64,000 bases of DNA, from contig JADJFX010000003.1 of assembly GCA_016708345.1 (NCBI GenBank), forward strand, positions 62,001-126,000, written 5' to 3'. The stretch is from Candidatus Rhodoferax bjergmarkensis (lineage in GTDB: Bacteria; Pseudomonadota; Gammaproteobacteria; Burkholderiales; Burkholderiaceae_C). The notes below the pieces were generated by a model that saw nothing but the letters and a program-made list of their open reading frames with translations, was not told where the DNA came from and did no database searches. The position numbers and the translations under genes are program-made. Each line of letters starts with the position of its first letter. The stretch's first letter is position 1. Shown one piece after another: positions 15,962 to 24,679 of this stretch.

Positions 15962-17773
15962 TCATGATCCGAGCCTGCCTCCAAAACCCCCATCCCCACC
16001 CACCCCAATCACCAACCTCTGCGAAGCCCTTGTCGCAGCCACATAAAACACCCGCGCGGCCTCTTGCTCGTCTTCGCCTTTGGCAGGCATGTGCCCCACG
16101 CCGGGCAGTGCCACCACGGGGAACTCCAGGCCTTTGCTGACCTTCATGGTCATGATCTGGATGGCGTCGGCAGCGGGGTTGTATTCACCGGTGCGCTTGC
16201 GCACATTGAACGGCAGATTGCGGTGGTGCAGGGCGTCGGCGCACAAGTCCATGGTTTTCCAGTCCGCGCACAAGATGGCCATGTCGCCCCAGGCGTGTCC
16301 CTCTTTGTGCGCATGGCTCAGTTGGTCGGCAATGGCATACGCCTCTTCGCGCAGGCTGGGTAGTTTGATGAGCATGGGTGCTTGTCCTTCGCGCCCGCAA
16401 CTAATGGGTTTGACCAGTGGTATGCCGTCATCGTCTTTATCGTCCGCAGTCAGCAGGTCGGCCGCTATCAGGTTGGCGGTTTGCAGAATCTGCTTTGTGT
16501 TGCGGTAATTGATTTTCAGAATGGTGGTGCGGCCCTGGGCCTGCACACCCACGCTCTTGAAGCTGAACTGTTTAGAGCGCGCCCGTTCGTAAATGCTTTG
16601 CGCATCGTCGTACAGCAGAAGCAGGCTGTTGGTGGTTGGGTCCACCATCTGCGTGACCAGCTTGAGCCACTCGGGCGCAAAGTCGTGTCCTTCGTCGATC
16701 AGCACGGCCTGGTATTGGCCGCTGGGGATTTGGCTGCGGTCTACGGCGCGGATGACGCGGTCTACCAGCTCTTCCGAGTACTTGGGGCCTTGGGGCGGCA
16801 TGGCCTGCCCCGAGTATTTGAGCTGGTCATAGCACCATTTATGAAAATGCCGTACATGCACTTTGCCGCCCAAGCCCTTGGAGTGCATCACGCTGTGCAA
16901 TTTCACGCCCAGCGGTTCGTTAAAGCAGAGGATGAGAATGGGCTTGCTGGTGGCGGTGCTGGCTTGCGCCAGGTATTCGGCGCGGTAGCCCAAAATCATG
17001 GTTTTGCCTGAGCCCGCCACGCCGTGGATGACGCGGTGGCCGTCGCCCAGGCTGCGGGCCAGTTGCTCTTGCTGGATGTCCATCACGCGCATGATGCTGG
17101 GCATCTCGGCATCCGCATCGCTGTCGTCAAACAAGGCGGATTGTGTTTGCACGCGCACTTGGGGGAACATGATCCAGCGCACGCGGTCCAGCTGCGGCAG
17201 GCTCATGACGCCGCGCATCATGTAGGGGAACATGTCCCACAGGCGGCTTTGCAGTTCTTCGGCGCCCACGCTCTCCAGCATTTCGTCTTGGCACAGCACG
17301 CGGTGCGGCTCTATGGCGTGTTGCAGTTCGGCCTCCTCAAACTGTTTGCGGTTGATGTTGGTAAACACGACGCCGTAGCTCCAGGGGAATGCCAGCTTGC
17401 CCGCGTGCGGGCCGTCGGGCTGCACCAGTTGCGGGTCGCGCTCCAGCGCGTTGACCACCTGGTGGGCGTATTGGCGGGCTTGCTCCAGGGGGTTGATGAC
17501 GCTTTTGGGGACACCGTCGGGGATGATTTCCCAGGTCTGCTTGTCGGCCTGATGGATGGTGGAGAGTTTCCAGTCCTTCACCTCCAGCACCAGAATGCCC
17601 CGGCGCGGGTGTACCACGCAAAAGTCGGGGTGGGCGTTTTTGGGGCCCATGGGCACGTCGTACCACAGCAGGTAGTCGTCATCCAGCTTGTCTTCAAGCC
17701 GCTGGGCTAGGCGCTTTTCGCCAGAAGTCATACGAGAAACGCACGCGCCCAGCGCCGGTATTAAAGTTGCCAT
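15962..17773 (-). CDS. NERD-domain UvrD-like helicase
   Basis: 603 residues. N-terminal NERD nuclease-related domain (GEKRLAQRLEDKLDDDYLLW, HPDFCVVHPRRGILVLEVKD with the D-x(n)-EVK pattern). Then a superfamily 1 helicase: Walker A HGVAGSGKTMILGYRAEYLA (about 245-264), Walker B AVLIDEGHDF, motif III LLLLYDDAQSIY, motif IV KINYRNTKQIL, motif V KVSKGLEFPVVALPG, motif VI YVAATRASQRLVI. Such NERD helicases occur in defence islands. Its last 55 codons are duplicated 1.1 kb downstream beyond a dead DUF1016 gene. The very C-terminus (GGDGGFGGRLGS) looks like low-complexity tail. Confidence 0.9.
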   Translation of the reverse strand: MATLIPALGACVSRMTSGEKRLAQRLEDKLDDDYLLWYDVPMGPKNAHPDFCVVHPRRGILVLEVKDWKLSTIHQADKQTWEIIPDGVPKSVINPLEQARQYAHQVVNALERDPQLVQPDGPHAGKLAFPWSYGVVFTNINRKQFEEAELQHAIEPHRVLCQDEMLESVGAEELQSRLWDMFPYMMRGVMSLPQLDRVRWIMFPQVRVQTQSALFDDSDADAEMPSIMRVMDIQQEQLARSLGDGHRVIHGVAGSGKTMILGYRAEYLAQASTATSKPILILCFNEPLGVKLHSVMHSKGLGGKVHVRHFHKWCYDQLKYSGQAMPPQGPKYSEELVDRVIRAVDRSQIPSGQYQAVLIDEGHDFAPEWLKLVTQMVDPTTNSLLLLYDDAQSIYERARSKQFSFKSVGVQAQGRTTILKINYRNTKQILQTANLIAADLLTADDKDDDGIPLVKPISCGREGQAPMLIKLPSLREEAYAIADQLSHAHKEGHAWGDMAILCADWKTMDLCADALHHRNLPFNVRKRTGEYNPAADAIQIMTMKVSKGLEFPVVALPGVGHMPAKGEDEQEAARVFYVAATRASQRLVIGVGGDGGFGGRLGS

Positions 17774-17879
17774 GGTCTTGTCCCGGCTTGGTGGTTGTTT
17801 TGCGGGCCATTATGGGTCACATCCTCAGTTGCCCAACCCTGCGGCAAGTGTTCACACCCACGCCGCTTTAACTGCGCTG

Positions 17880-18056
17880 ATGGACAACACAAGAACCAGC
17901 CCTTCAGCACAATCCTTTGACACCATTACCGATGTGGCCGACACCAGCGCCACCACCATTGGCGTCGTTGCGACGAACGCGCTTTTACCAAAGTGGCAAG
18001 TACCTGAACCAGTCAGACATGTTCAGACGGCTGATCCGCATTATTTTCGTAAATAA
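17880..18056 (+). pseudogene. probable remnant of a P1-family (DmpA-like) peptidase
   Basis: The frame from ATG 17880 contains DTITDVADTS directly followed by ATTIGVVATNALLPK. Both pieces resemble P1-family aminopeptidases, whose N-terminus reads xxITDVxGIxVGH and whose nucleophile region reads TTIGVVATNAxLxK, but about 200 residues that should separate them are absent. The rest (WQVPEPVRHVQTADPHYF) is not recognised. I therefore call it a deletion remnant. The 470 bases from 17774 to 18244 hold this and repeat copy 7 only. Confidence 0.42.
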
Positions 18057-18072
18057 ACACGGCAAAACATCG

Positions 18073-18137
18073 AAAATGCTATTAATAATATAGCTGCTTG
18101 CGCAAGCTATACAAGCGGTAGTGCCCTATTTGATTCA
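18073..18137. repeat. dispersed palindromic repeat, copy 7
   Basis: Forward orientation: TGCTATTAATAATATAGCTG, CTTGCGCA-AGCTATACAAGC, ending GCCCTATTTGAT. Confidence 0.85.
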
Positions 18138-18244
18138 GAAGTCGGGGTCTTTCATCCAGGCAAACGAAATCCCGCAATGGTCAAAGAAAGAAGGGGCATG
18201 GCGGGTGCAGGCCTGATGCGCGCCGACCCAATCGATGTGTCGAT

Positions 18245-18823
18245 TTATGTCTGAATTTCCCCGGTATCCACATCCTCAAACACGGTTTCCATGGGCAGCG
18301 TCAACTGAACGGATTCGAGGTGACAGGCGGGTTCGCCGGCGTAGTCGTGCAGCAGCCATTCGTTACCCGGCTGGCGGCGGAACACTTCAATGCGTCGGGC
18401 GTCAATGTCGATGAGCACATACTCTTGGAGCGCCGCAATCTGCCGGTAAGCGACGAATTTGGCCCCTCGGTCATAGGCAGCGGTGGAGTCGGAGAGAACC
18501 TCAACAATCAGTTGAGGTTGCTCGACAAACAGATCGGCGCGGCGGTCGCGTTCGTCACAGGTCACCATGACGTCAGGGTAGAAAAAAGCGTCGGCGCTGG
18601 CCACGCGCAGTTTCATGTCGGCGATGAAAGGCAGGCACGGCGAGCCTCGCAGGTGTTCGCGCAAGGCTGCACCAATATTGAGTGCCACGGTGGCGTGAAC
18701 GCGGCGCACGCCAACCATGGCGAAAACCTCGCCGGCGACATATTCTGATTTTTCCACCTGGCCGGCTTCCCACGCAAGGTAGGCATCGGCGTCAAACGGT
18801 GTCTGGCTGAGCGGCAATCCCAT
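18245..18823 (-). CDS. Uma2 family endonuclease (DUF820)
   Basis: 192 residues from ATG 18823, preferred over 18838 because AAGGAGA lies five bases upstream. Uma2 hallmarks: FDADAYLAWEAGQVEKSEYV, YVAGEVFAM, the catalytic series DAFFYPDVMVTCDE (Asp) and PQLIVEVLSDSTAAYDRGAK (Glu-x-Leu-Ser), then KFVAYRQIAALQEYVLID. The fold is PD-(D/E)XK-like; cellular role unknown. It stands alone at the edge of the accessory region. Confidence 0.9.
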   Translation of the reverse strand: MGLPLSQTPFDADAYLAWEAGQVEKSEYVAGEVFAMVGVRRVHATVALNIGAALREHLRGSPCLPFIADMKLRVASADAFFYPDVMVTCDERDRRADLFVEQPQLIVEVLSDSTAAYDRGAKFVAYRQIAALQEYVLIDIDARRIEVFRRQPGNEWLLHDYAGEPACHLESVQLTLPMETVFEDVDTGEIQT

Positions 18824-19045
18824 GAAACTCTCCTTCACAAATAAATCACGCTGGCGTTGATTCTCTCATTGCGACGCTTTGCTGGCGTGTGGGGGCAGAC
18901 GCGTCTTGCGCATGTCACATCATCCCGTCAGCACTCGCCATAAACGGTTCAATTGCAATTTCTGCATCCCCAAGGTGTCGCCAGCGGCCCCGCATTGGGG
19001 TAAGCTTGCGCTCAGTTCAATCTTGACAACCCCTTTGGAGTAAAA

Positions 19046-19738
19046 ATGAGCGATTCACAAAGCGCCGGTTTTGGTAAATTTGTTCCCGGGTTTGAGTTTC
19101 TTCAAAATTTAGCCAAGGGGGCACAAGAAACCATTCCGCAAATGCCCAACCTGGCCAATTGGATTTCCCCAACGCTCAACGTTGAAGAGCTGGAAAAGCG
19201 CATTGAAGAGCTCAAGGCGGTCCACTTCTGGCTGGAAGCCAATTCCAAGGCCCTCGGTGCCACGGTGCAGGCGCTGGAAGTTCAAAAGATGACGCTGGCC
19301 ACGCTCAAGGGCATGAATTTCAACATGGGCGACGTGGCCAATGCGCTCAAGCTCAAGGCGGCCGATTCGGTCTACTCGGGGGTTCAGCGGGTGACGGAAA
19401 GGGCGGCCTCCACCGCCAAGTCCATCACCGATGCAGCCAGCAATGCGGGCTCGGTGGCCAAGTCGGTCGGGCGTAAGGCAATTCCAGCCACCGGCACGGG
19501 TGGCTTAATTGATCCAATTCAATTGTGGGGCGCGCTGACGCAGCAGTTTCAGCAAATTGCGGCCGGGGCCATGAAAGACGCCAGCCGGAAAACGGCGATT
19601 GACGCCACCAAAAACATGGCCGTTGGTTTGGCGAAAGAGGCTGTCAAAGCGGGCAAAAAAGGCGCAACCAGCCGCACCACCAAGCCCAAAGCACCGGTCA
19701 AAAAAGTCGCCAAAAAAACAAGCGGCAGAAACAGCTGA
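19046..19738 (+). CDS. phaM: polyhydroxyalkanoate granule regulatory protein PhaM
   Basis: 230 residues with a GGAGTAAAA ribosome site before ATG 19046. N-terminal PhaM-type domain (PGFEFLQNLAKGA, LANWISPTLNVEELEKRIEE, HFWLEANSKALGATVQALEV) followed by a long helical middle and a lysine/alanine/proline-rich tail (SRTTKPKAPVKKVAKKTSGR), which in PhaM binds DNA. PhaM activates PHA synthase and ties PHA granules to the nucleoid. The histone-like tail is clear. The gene precedes the FIST gene by 23 bases, so the two may be co-transcribed. Confidence 0.87.
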   Translation: MSDSQSAGFGKFVPGFEFLQNLAKGAQETIPQMPNLANWISPTLNVEELEKRIEELKAVHFWLEANSKALGATVQALEVQKMTLATLKGMNFNMGDVANALKLKAADSVYSGVQRVTERAASTAKSITDAASNAGSVAKSVGRKAIPATGTGGLIDPIQLWGALTQQFQQIAAGAMKDASRKTAIDATKNMAVGLAKEAVKAGKKGATSRTTKPKAPVKKVAKKTSGRNS

Positions 19739-19761
19739 TTTCACGCCAGACCCATCTGGCG

Positions 19762-21021
19762 ATGAAGCTGTTTCCCTATGGCCATGCCACGCATCGGCAG
19801 TGGCGCATGGCTGCTGACGTGGTGCTGACCCAGTTGCGCGCCCAGATGCAACTGCCCGGCTATGCAAGTGAACCGACGCTGGCCTTGCTTTACATCACCG
19901 ACCATTACGGGGCACAGGCGCAGGACATTTTGGACCACCTGAGTGCCGAGTTGCCCGAAATCACCGATTGGTCGGGCACCGTGGGCGTGGGTATTGCTGC
20001 CAACAATGTGGAGTATTTCGACGAACCAGCCATGGCAGTGATGCTGCTGGACTTGCCCAGTGACCAGTACCGGGTGTTCTCTGGCGTGGCCCCCCTGGGG
20101 CTGGGTTTTGAGGCGCACACGGCGCTGATTCATGCCGATGCCGATACGCCTGACCTGGCCGAGCTGATCGAGGAAATGGCCTCTCGCACGGCATCGGGTT
20201 ATTTGTTCGGAGGTTTGTCGTCCAGCCGGGGGCAGCCCGTGCAGTTTGCCGTGGGAGGCAATGGCAACATCAGCGGGCATGGGGCTGCCAGCGGGGTTTA
20301 CAGCGGGGGCATGAGTGGCGTGGCCTTTGGTGCGGGGGTGAGCTTGGTGTCGCGTGTGACGCAAGGCTGTTTGCCCATTTCCAGGGCTTATGACATCACG
20401 CACTGCGACAACAATGTGGTGCTTGAGCTCGGGGGTGAGCCGGCTTTGGATGTGATGCTGCGCGAGCTCCGGGTCTCGCTGGATCAGCCCGAAATTGCGG
20501 TCATTGCCGTGCGCGCAACCTTGGTAGGCTTGAGGAATCCGGCAGATGCCAGTGCATCACCAGGCGAGGGGGCGGCCATTGATCGCACGGGCAACTTTGG
20601 AGCTGATGTGCTGGTGCGGCCCATCATTGGACTGGACCCGTTGCGCCGGGGGCTGGCTGTATCAGCCACGCTACAGCCTGGCATGGAATTGGCTTTTTGC
20701 CGACGCAATGTGCAGGCCGCCCGGGCTGATTTGATCCGGATTTGCTCCGAGGTGCGTGAAGAGCTTGAGCCGCAGGAATTCCCGGCGGTGTCGCCAGCGG
20801 AGTCGGCACCACAATCGGCGCGCGTCATTGCGGGTGCTGTATATGTAAGTTGTGTCGGGCGCGGGGGGCCGCATTTTGGCGGGGGCAGTGCCGAGTTGCA
20901 GATTGTCCGCCGGGCCTTGGGGGATGTACCTTTGGTCGGTTTCTTTGCCGGGGGTGAAATAGCCGGCCATCACCTGTATGGCTATGCCGGCGTGCTGACG
21001 GTTTTTACCATCACTGATTAA
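19762..21021 (+). CDS. FIST-domain sensory protein
   Basis: 419 residues containing both FIST_N (GTVGVGIAANNVEYFDEPA, then ASRTASGYLFGGLSSSRGQP) and FIST_C (YDITHCDNNVVLELGGEPAL; LVRPIIGLDPLRRGLAVSAT; YVSCVGRGGPHFGGGSAELQ; VPLVGFFAGGEIAG). FIST domains bind small molecules, probably amino acids or NO-related ligands, and often sit near chemotaxis and signalling genes, as here just before a NIT-domain chemoreceptor. No output domain or membrane segment. Spacing to the next gene is 237 bases, so a functional tie to the chemoreceptor is suggestive only. Confidence 0.85.
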   Translation: MKLFPYGHATHRQWRMAADVVLTQLRAQMQLPGYASEPTLALLYITDHYGAQAQDILDHLSAELPEITDWSGTVGVGIAANNVEYFDEPAMAVMLLDLPSDQYRVFSGVAPLGLGFEAHTALIHADADTPDLAELIEEMASRTASGYLFGGLSSSRGQPVQFAVGGNGNISGHGAASGVYSGGMSGVAFGAGVSLVSRVTQGCLPISRAYDITHCDNNVVLELGGEPALDVMLRELRVSLDQPEIAVIAVRATLVGLRNPADASASPGEGAAIDRTGNFGADVLVRPIIGLDPLRRGLAVSATLQPGMELAFCRRNVQAARADLIRICSEVREELEPQEFPAVSPAESAPQSARVIAGAVYVSCVGRGGPHFGGGSAELQIVRRALGDVPLVGFFAGGEIAGHHLYGYAGVLTVFTITD

Positions 21022-21050
21022 ACCGGCTCAGGTGTTTTTCCCGGGTCCGC

Positions 21051-21066
21051 TCAGGTATCTACCTGA
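21051..21066. promoter_or_regulatory. small palindrome in the FIST-MCP gap
   Basis: TCAGGTA-TC-TACCTGA, a perfect 7-bp inverted repeat 193 bases before the chemoreceptor start. It could be a protein-binding site; nothing identifies the factor. The rest of the 237-base gap shows no other signal I can name. Confidence 0.25.
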
Positions 21067-21258
21067 TAGCGCAACAACCCTGGTTTCACTACAGTTGGCA
21101 CTGAAAACCATGCGGCGTAATAGACCTTGGCATTCACCATCCCCAAATGGTGCCTGGCCTGCGAGGCAATCGCTTTTCTTGTATGCTGCAAAAAATGTAA
21201 AGTGCCGCGGCCCCAGCAGTGCTGAGCCTATCAGTTCAATCATCTTACGGAAATTTAC

Positions 21259-23400
21259 ATGTCGTCTACGTCACTGTTGCACCGCTTGAGTCTTGCGCAA
21301 AAATTCATCATTTTGGGGCTGCTGGCTCTGTTCATGATCGTGGTGCCCTCGGTGCTCAATGTGCAGCGTGCCATGGCAGACCTTACCCAGGCCCAGCGCG
21401 AAGACAAGGGTGTGGGGTCGCTGGTTTTGCTCAACCGCGTCATACAACTCACGCAAATCCACCGCGGGCTGTCGGCAGGCACGCTCAATGGCAACGAGAC
21501 CATGGCGGGGCGGCGCCCAAGCGTGCGCGATAGCGTAGGCAAGGCCTTGGAAGCGCTGGACGCTGAACTCAAAAAAATTGAAGTTTCCCCGGCGACGCAA
21601 TCCCAATGGACCGATTTGCAACAGCGCTGGGTGGCATTGGAGCAGGGCGTAGCAAACAAGCAGCTCAAGACGCCGGAAAGTACCAAGCTGCACACACAGC
21701 TGATTGCCGGCGAATTGCTGTTAAGCGAAAAATTGATGGATGAGTTTGGTTTAAGCGTGGATGCCGATGCGGACAGCTCTGCGCTGATACGGGCCTCACT
21801 GGTCAGCATGCCCTTGCTGGCCGAAAACCTGGGCATTATGCGGGCGATGGGCAGCGGCTTTCTGAGCCAAGGCAGTTTGTCACCCGAGGGGCGAGCCACC
21901 TTGCAAGCCGTGCAAAAGCGGGCGCTGGAGGTGCAAAGCGACATGTTTCGCAACCTGAAAAAAGTCACCGCTGCCAACCCTGAGATCAGCGCCGTGCTGG
22001 ACGCCAAGGCCGAAAGCGGACGCTTGGCGGTGGACAAGACACTGGCGCTGGCGGATCAGGGTTTGATCAGCGCCACCGAGCTCAAGTTGCCCGCAACGCA
22101 GTACTTTGACGAGTTCACGCGAACGATCGACGGTTTGTATGAATTCAATGCACTGGCCATGAAGCAGCTGACCAATGACTTGTCTGCGCATGTGAACGGT
22201 TTGCGCCGTACCGAGATATTGCTGCTCTCGATGCAACTGCTGCTGCTGACGGCGGCGGTCTCGCTGGCGGTGGTTTTTGTGCGCAGCATCACCACGCCGG
22301 TGGCGCAGGCAGTTGGGGTGGCGAAAGCTGTGGCCGAGGGTGACTTGGGGGTGGAGGTGCCGGTGCAGGGTAGCAATGAACTGGGTCAGTTGATGCAGGC
22401 GCTGGCCTTCATGCGCGATCATTTGGCCCAGGTGGTGACGCAGGTTCGCCAAGGCTCCGATGGTGTGGCTACTGCCAGCGCGGAAATTGCCGAAGGCAAC
22501 AATGATTTGAGTGCCCGCACCGAACAGCAGGCCAGTGCGCTGGAAGAAACCGCAGCCTCCATGGAGCAGCTTGGTGCCACCGTCAAACAAAATGCGGACA
22601 GTGCCAGCCAAGCCAACCAGCTGGCCATGAGTGCCTCTACCGTGGCTGTCAAAGGCGGTGAGGTAGTCTCGCAAGTGGTGCAAACCATGAAGGGTATCAA
22701 TGACTCTTCACGCAAAATATCCGACATCATTCAGGTGATTGACGGCATTGCGTTTCAAACGAATATCCTGGCGCTCAATGCGGCTGTGGAGGCGGCACGT
22801 GCGGGTGAGCAGGGCCGCGGGTTTGCGGTCGTGGCTTCTGAGGTGCGCTCTTTGGCGGGGCGATCTGCCGAAGCGGCCAAGGAAATCAAGTCTTTGATCA
22901 ACGCCAGTGTGGAGCGCGTCGAGCAGGGCACCACCTTGGTCGATGAGGCTGGCGTGACGATGACGGAGGTCGTGGACTCCATCCGCCGCGTCACTGACAT
23001 CATGGGCGAAATCAGCTCTGCCAGCAAAGAACAGGCCTTGGGGGTGGCGCAGGTCGGTGAAGCCGTTACCCAAATGGACCAGACCACCCAGCAAAATGCG
23101 GCCTTGGTGGAAGAAATGGCCGCCGCTGCCAGCAGCCTCAAGAGTCAGGCACAAGAATTGGTGGCAACCGTTGGGGCCTTCAAGTTGCCGCAAGGCAGCA
23201 GCGCAGGCGGTTCGCCGCGCCGTGCGCCACCCATGGCTTCCCACGCTCGCCCAGTGGCCCAGGCACCCAGAAGGCCCAGCATGCCTGCGCCGCGCAAACC
23301 GGCACTTGCCAGCAGGGCGCAGGCCTTGGCGGCACCAGCGGGCAAAGCCGCACCCAAAGCGACCCCCGCTGGCGGCGATGACGACTGGGAAACCTTTTAA
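21259..23400 (+). CDS. methyl-accepting chemotaxis protein with NIT sensor domain
   Basis: 713 residues. First membrane helix about 17-32 (FIILGLLALFMIVVPSVLNV), periplasmic nitrate/nitrite-sensing type domain about 45-300 (LTQIHRGLSAGTLNGNETMA is the NIT signature), second helix about 317-337, HAMP domain (SITTPVAQAVGVAKAVAEGD), then the MCP signalling domain with the hairpin tip QVIDGIAFQTNILALNAAVE and ARAGEQGRGFAVVASEVRSL. A Pro/Ala/Arg-rich linker leads to a C-terminal DDDWETF, resembling the pentapeptide that tethers CheR/CheB. Likely senses nitrate or nitrite, inferred from the family. Confidence 0.93.
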   Translation: MSSTSLLHRLSLAQKFIILGLLALFMIVVPSVLNVQRAMADLTQAQREDKGVGSLVLLNRVIQLTQIHRGLSAGTLNGNETMAGRRPSVRDSVGKALEALDAELKKIEVSPATQSQWTDLQQRWVALEQGVANKQLKTPESTKLHTQLIAGELLLSEKLMDEFGLSVDADADSSALIRASLVSMPLLAENLGIMRAMGSGFLSQGSLSPEGRATLQAVQKRALEVQSDMFRNLKKVTAANPEISAVLDAKAESGRLAVDKTLALADQGLISATELKLPATQYFDEFTRTIDGLYEFNALAMKQLTNDLSAHVNGLRRTEILLLSMQLLLLTAAVSLAVVFVRSITTPVAQAVGVAKAVAEGDLGVEVPVQGSNELGQLMQALAFMRDHLAQVVTQVRQGSDGVATASAEIAEGNNDLSARTEQQASALEETAASMEQLGATVKQNADSASQANQLAMSASTVAVKGGEVVSQVVQTMKGINDSSRKISDIIQVIDGIAFQTNILALNAAVEAARAGEQGRGFAVVASEVRSLAGRSAEAAKEIKSLINASVERVEQGTTLVDEAGVTMTEVVDSIRRVTDIMGEISSASKEQALGVAQVGEAVTQMDQTTQQNAALVEEMAAAASSLKSQAQELVATVGAFKLPQGSSAGGSPRRAPPMASHARPVAQAPRRPSMPAPRKPALASRAQALAAPAGKAAPKATPAGGDDDWETF

Positions 23401-23420
23401 GACACCATGCTGATGCCAGG

Positions 23421-23490
23421 ATTTATGCCTTTTTGGCCTGTAGCGCAGGTCTGATCTGCGTAATCAGCTATGAATAGCATAGCAATTGAC
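23421..23490. repeat. dispersed palindromic repeat, copy 8 (degenerate)
   Basis: Reverse orientation: TTTTTGGCCTGTAGCGCAGG, then GCGTAATCAGCTATGAATAG and CATAGCAATTGAC. It lies between the converging chemoreceptor and tgt genes. Confidence 0.75.
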
Positions 23491-23491
23491 G

Positions 23492-24679
23492 TCAGACTCC
23501 GCGACCTCGCTCGGCTTTGAATCGCGCCACAAAGGCACCAAAACCGCCAACATCCAGCGCGTCACGCACCTCGCGCATCAGGTTCAGGTAGTAATGCAGG
23601 TTGTGCACGCTGGTCAGCATGGGGCTGAGCATCTCACCGCAGCGGTCCAGGTGGTGCAAGTAGGCGCGGGAAAAGCCATCACGCCCACCCTGATCCCAGG
23701 CCACGCCTGAACTGCCCGCGCAGGCGTAGCAGGTGCAGCTGGCGTCCAGCGGCTGTGGGTCGGTCTTGTGGCGGGCATTGCGGATTTTGAGGTCGCCAAA
23801 ACGCGTGAACAAGGTGCCGTTGCGCGCGTTGCGGGTCGGCATCACGCAGTCGAACATGTCGACGCCCTGCGCCACGCCTTCGACCAGGTCTTCCGGCGTG
23901 CCCACGCCCATCAGGTAGCGCGGCTTGTGGGCGGGCAGGCGGTGCGGCGTGTGCGCCATGATGCGCAGCATCTCCTCCTTGGGCTCGCCCACACTCACGC
24001 CACCCACCGCATAGCCGGGAAAATCCAGTGCCACCAGTTGCTCCAGCGACTCTTGCCGCAGGTGCTCAAACATGCCGCCTTGCACAATGCCAAACAGCGC
24101 GTTGGGGTTCTCCAGCCGGGCAAATTCGGCCTGGCAGCGCCTGGCCCAGCGCAGGCTCAGCTCCATTGAGTAGCGCGCTTCAGCCTCGGTAGTGAGCTGG
24201 CCTTTGGTTTTGGGTTCGACGGAGATATAGGGTGTGCATTCGTCAAACTGCATGACGATGTCGCTGTTAAGGGTCGTCTGGATCTGCATCGAAATCTCGG
24301 GCGTCAAAAACAGCTTGTCGCCGTTCACAGGGCTGGAAAACTTGACGCCTTCTTCCGAGATTTTGCGCATGGCACCCAGGCTCCAGACCTGAAAGCCGCC
24401 CGAGTCGGTGAGGATGGGTTTGTTCCACTTTTCAAACTGGTGCAGGCCGCCAAAGCTCTGCATCACATCGAGCCCGGGGCGCATCCACAAATGAAAGGTG
24501 TTGCCCAGAATGATTTGCGCGCCCATGTCATCCAGGCTGCGCGGCATCACGCCCTTGACGGTGCCGTAGGTGCCCACCGGCATGAAGATGGGGGTTTGAA
24601 CCACGCCGTGGTTGAGAGTCAGGCGGCCACGGCGGGCGTGGCTGGCGGGGTCGGTTTGGAGCAGGTCAAATTTCAGCAT
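23492..24679 (-). CDS. tgt: queuine tRNA-ribosyltransferase
   Basis: 395 residues from ATG 24679; the frame runs further but MLKFDLLQTDPASHARRG is the family start. Tgt exchanges guanine-34 for preQ1/queuine in GUN-anticodon tRNAs. Seen: TPIFMPVGTYGTVKGVMP, ILGNTFHLWMRPG, LTDSGGFQVWSL (catalytic Asp), GIVQGGMFEHLR, YAVGGVSVGEPKEEM, YLMGVGTPEDLVEGVAQGVD, MFDCVMPTRNARNG (nucleophile Asp) and the zinc site with CTCYACAG. It overlaps the 3' end of queA by 14 bases, giving the queA-tgt pair for queuosine. Confidence 0.95.
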   Translation of the reverse strand: MLKFDLLQTDPASHARRGRLTLNHGVVQTPIFMPVGTYGTVKGVMPRSLDDMGAQIILGNTFHLWMRPGLDVMQSFGGLHQFEKWNKPILTDSGGFQVWSLGAMRKISEEGVKFSSPVNGDKLFLTPEISMQIQTTLNSDIVMQFDECTPYISVEPKTKGQLTTEAEARYSMELSLRWARRCQAEFARLENPNALFGIVQGGMFEHLRQESLEQLVALDFPGYAVGGVSVGEPKEEMLRIMAHTPHRLPAHKPRYLMGVGTPEDLVEGVAQGVDMFDCVMPTRNARNGTLFTRFGDLKIRNARHKTDPQPLDASCTCYACAGSSGVAWDQGGRDGFSRAYLHHLDRCGEMLSPMLTSVHNLHYYLNLMREVRDALDVGGFGAFVARFKAERGRGV

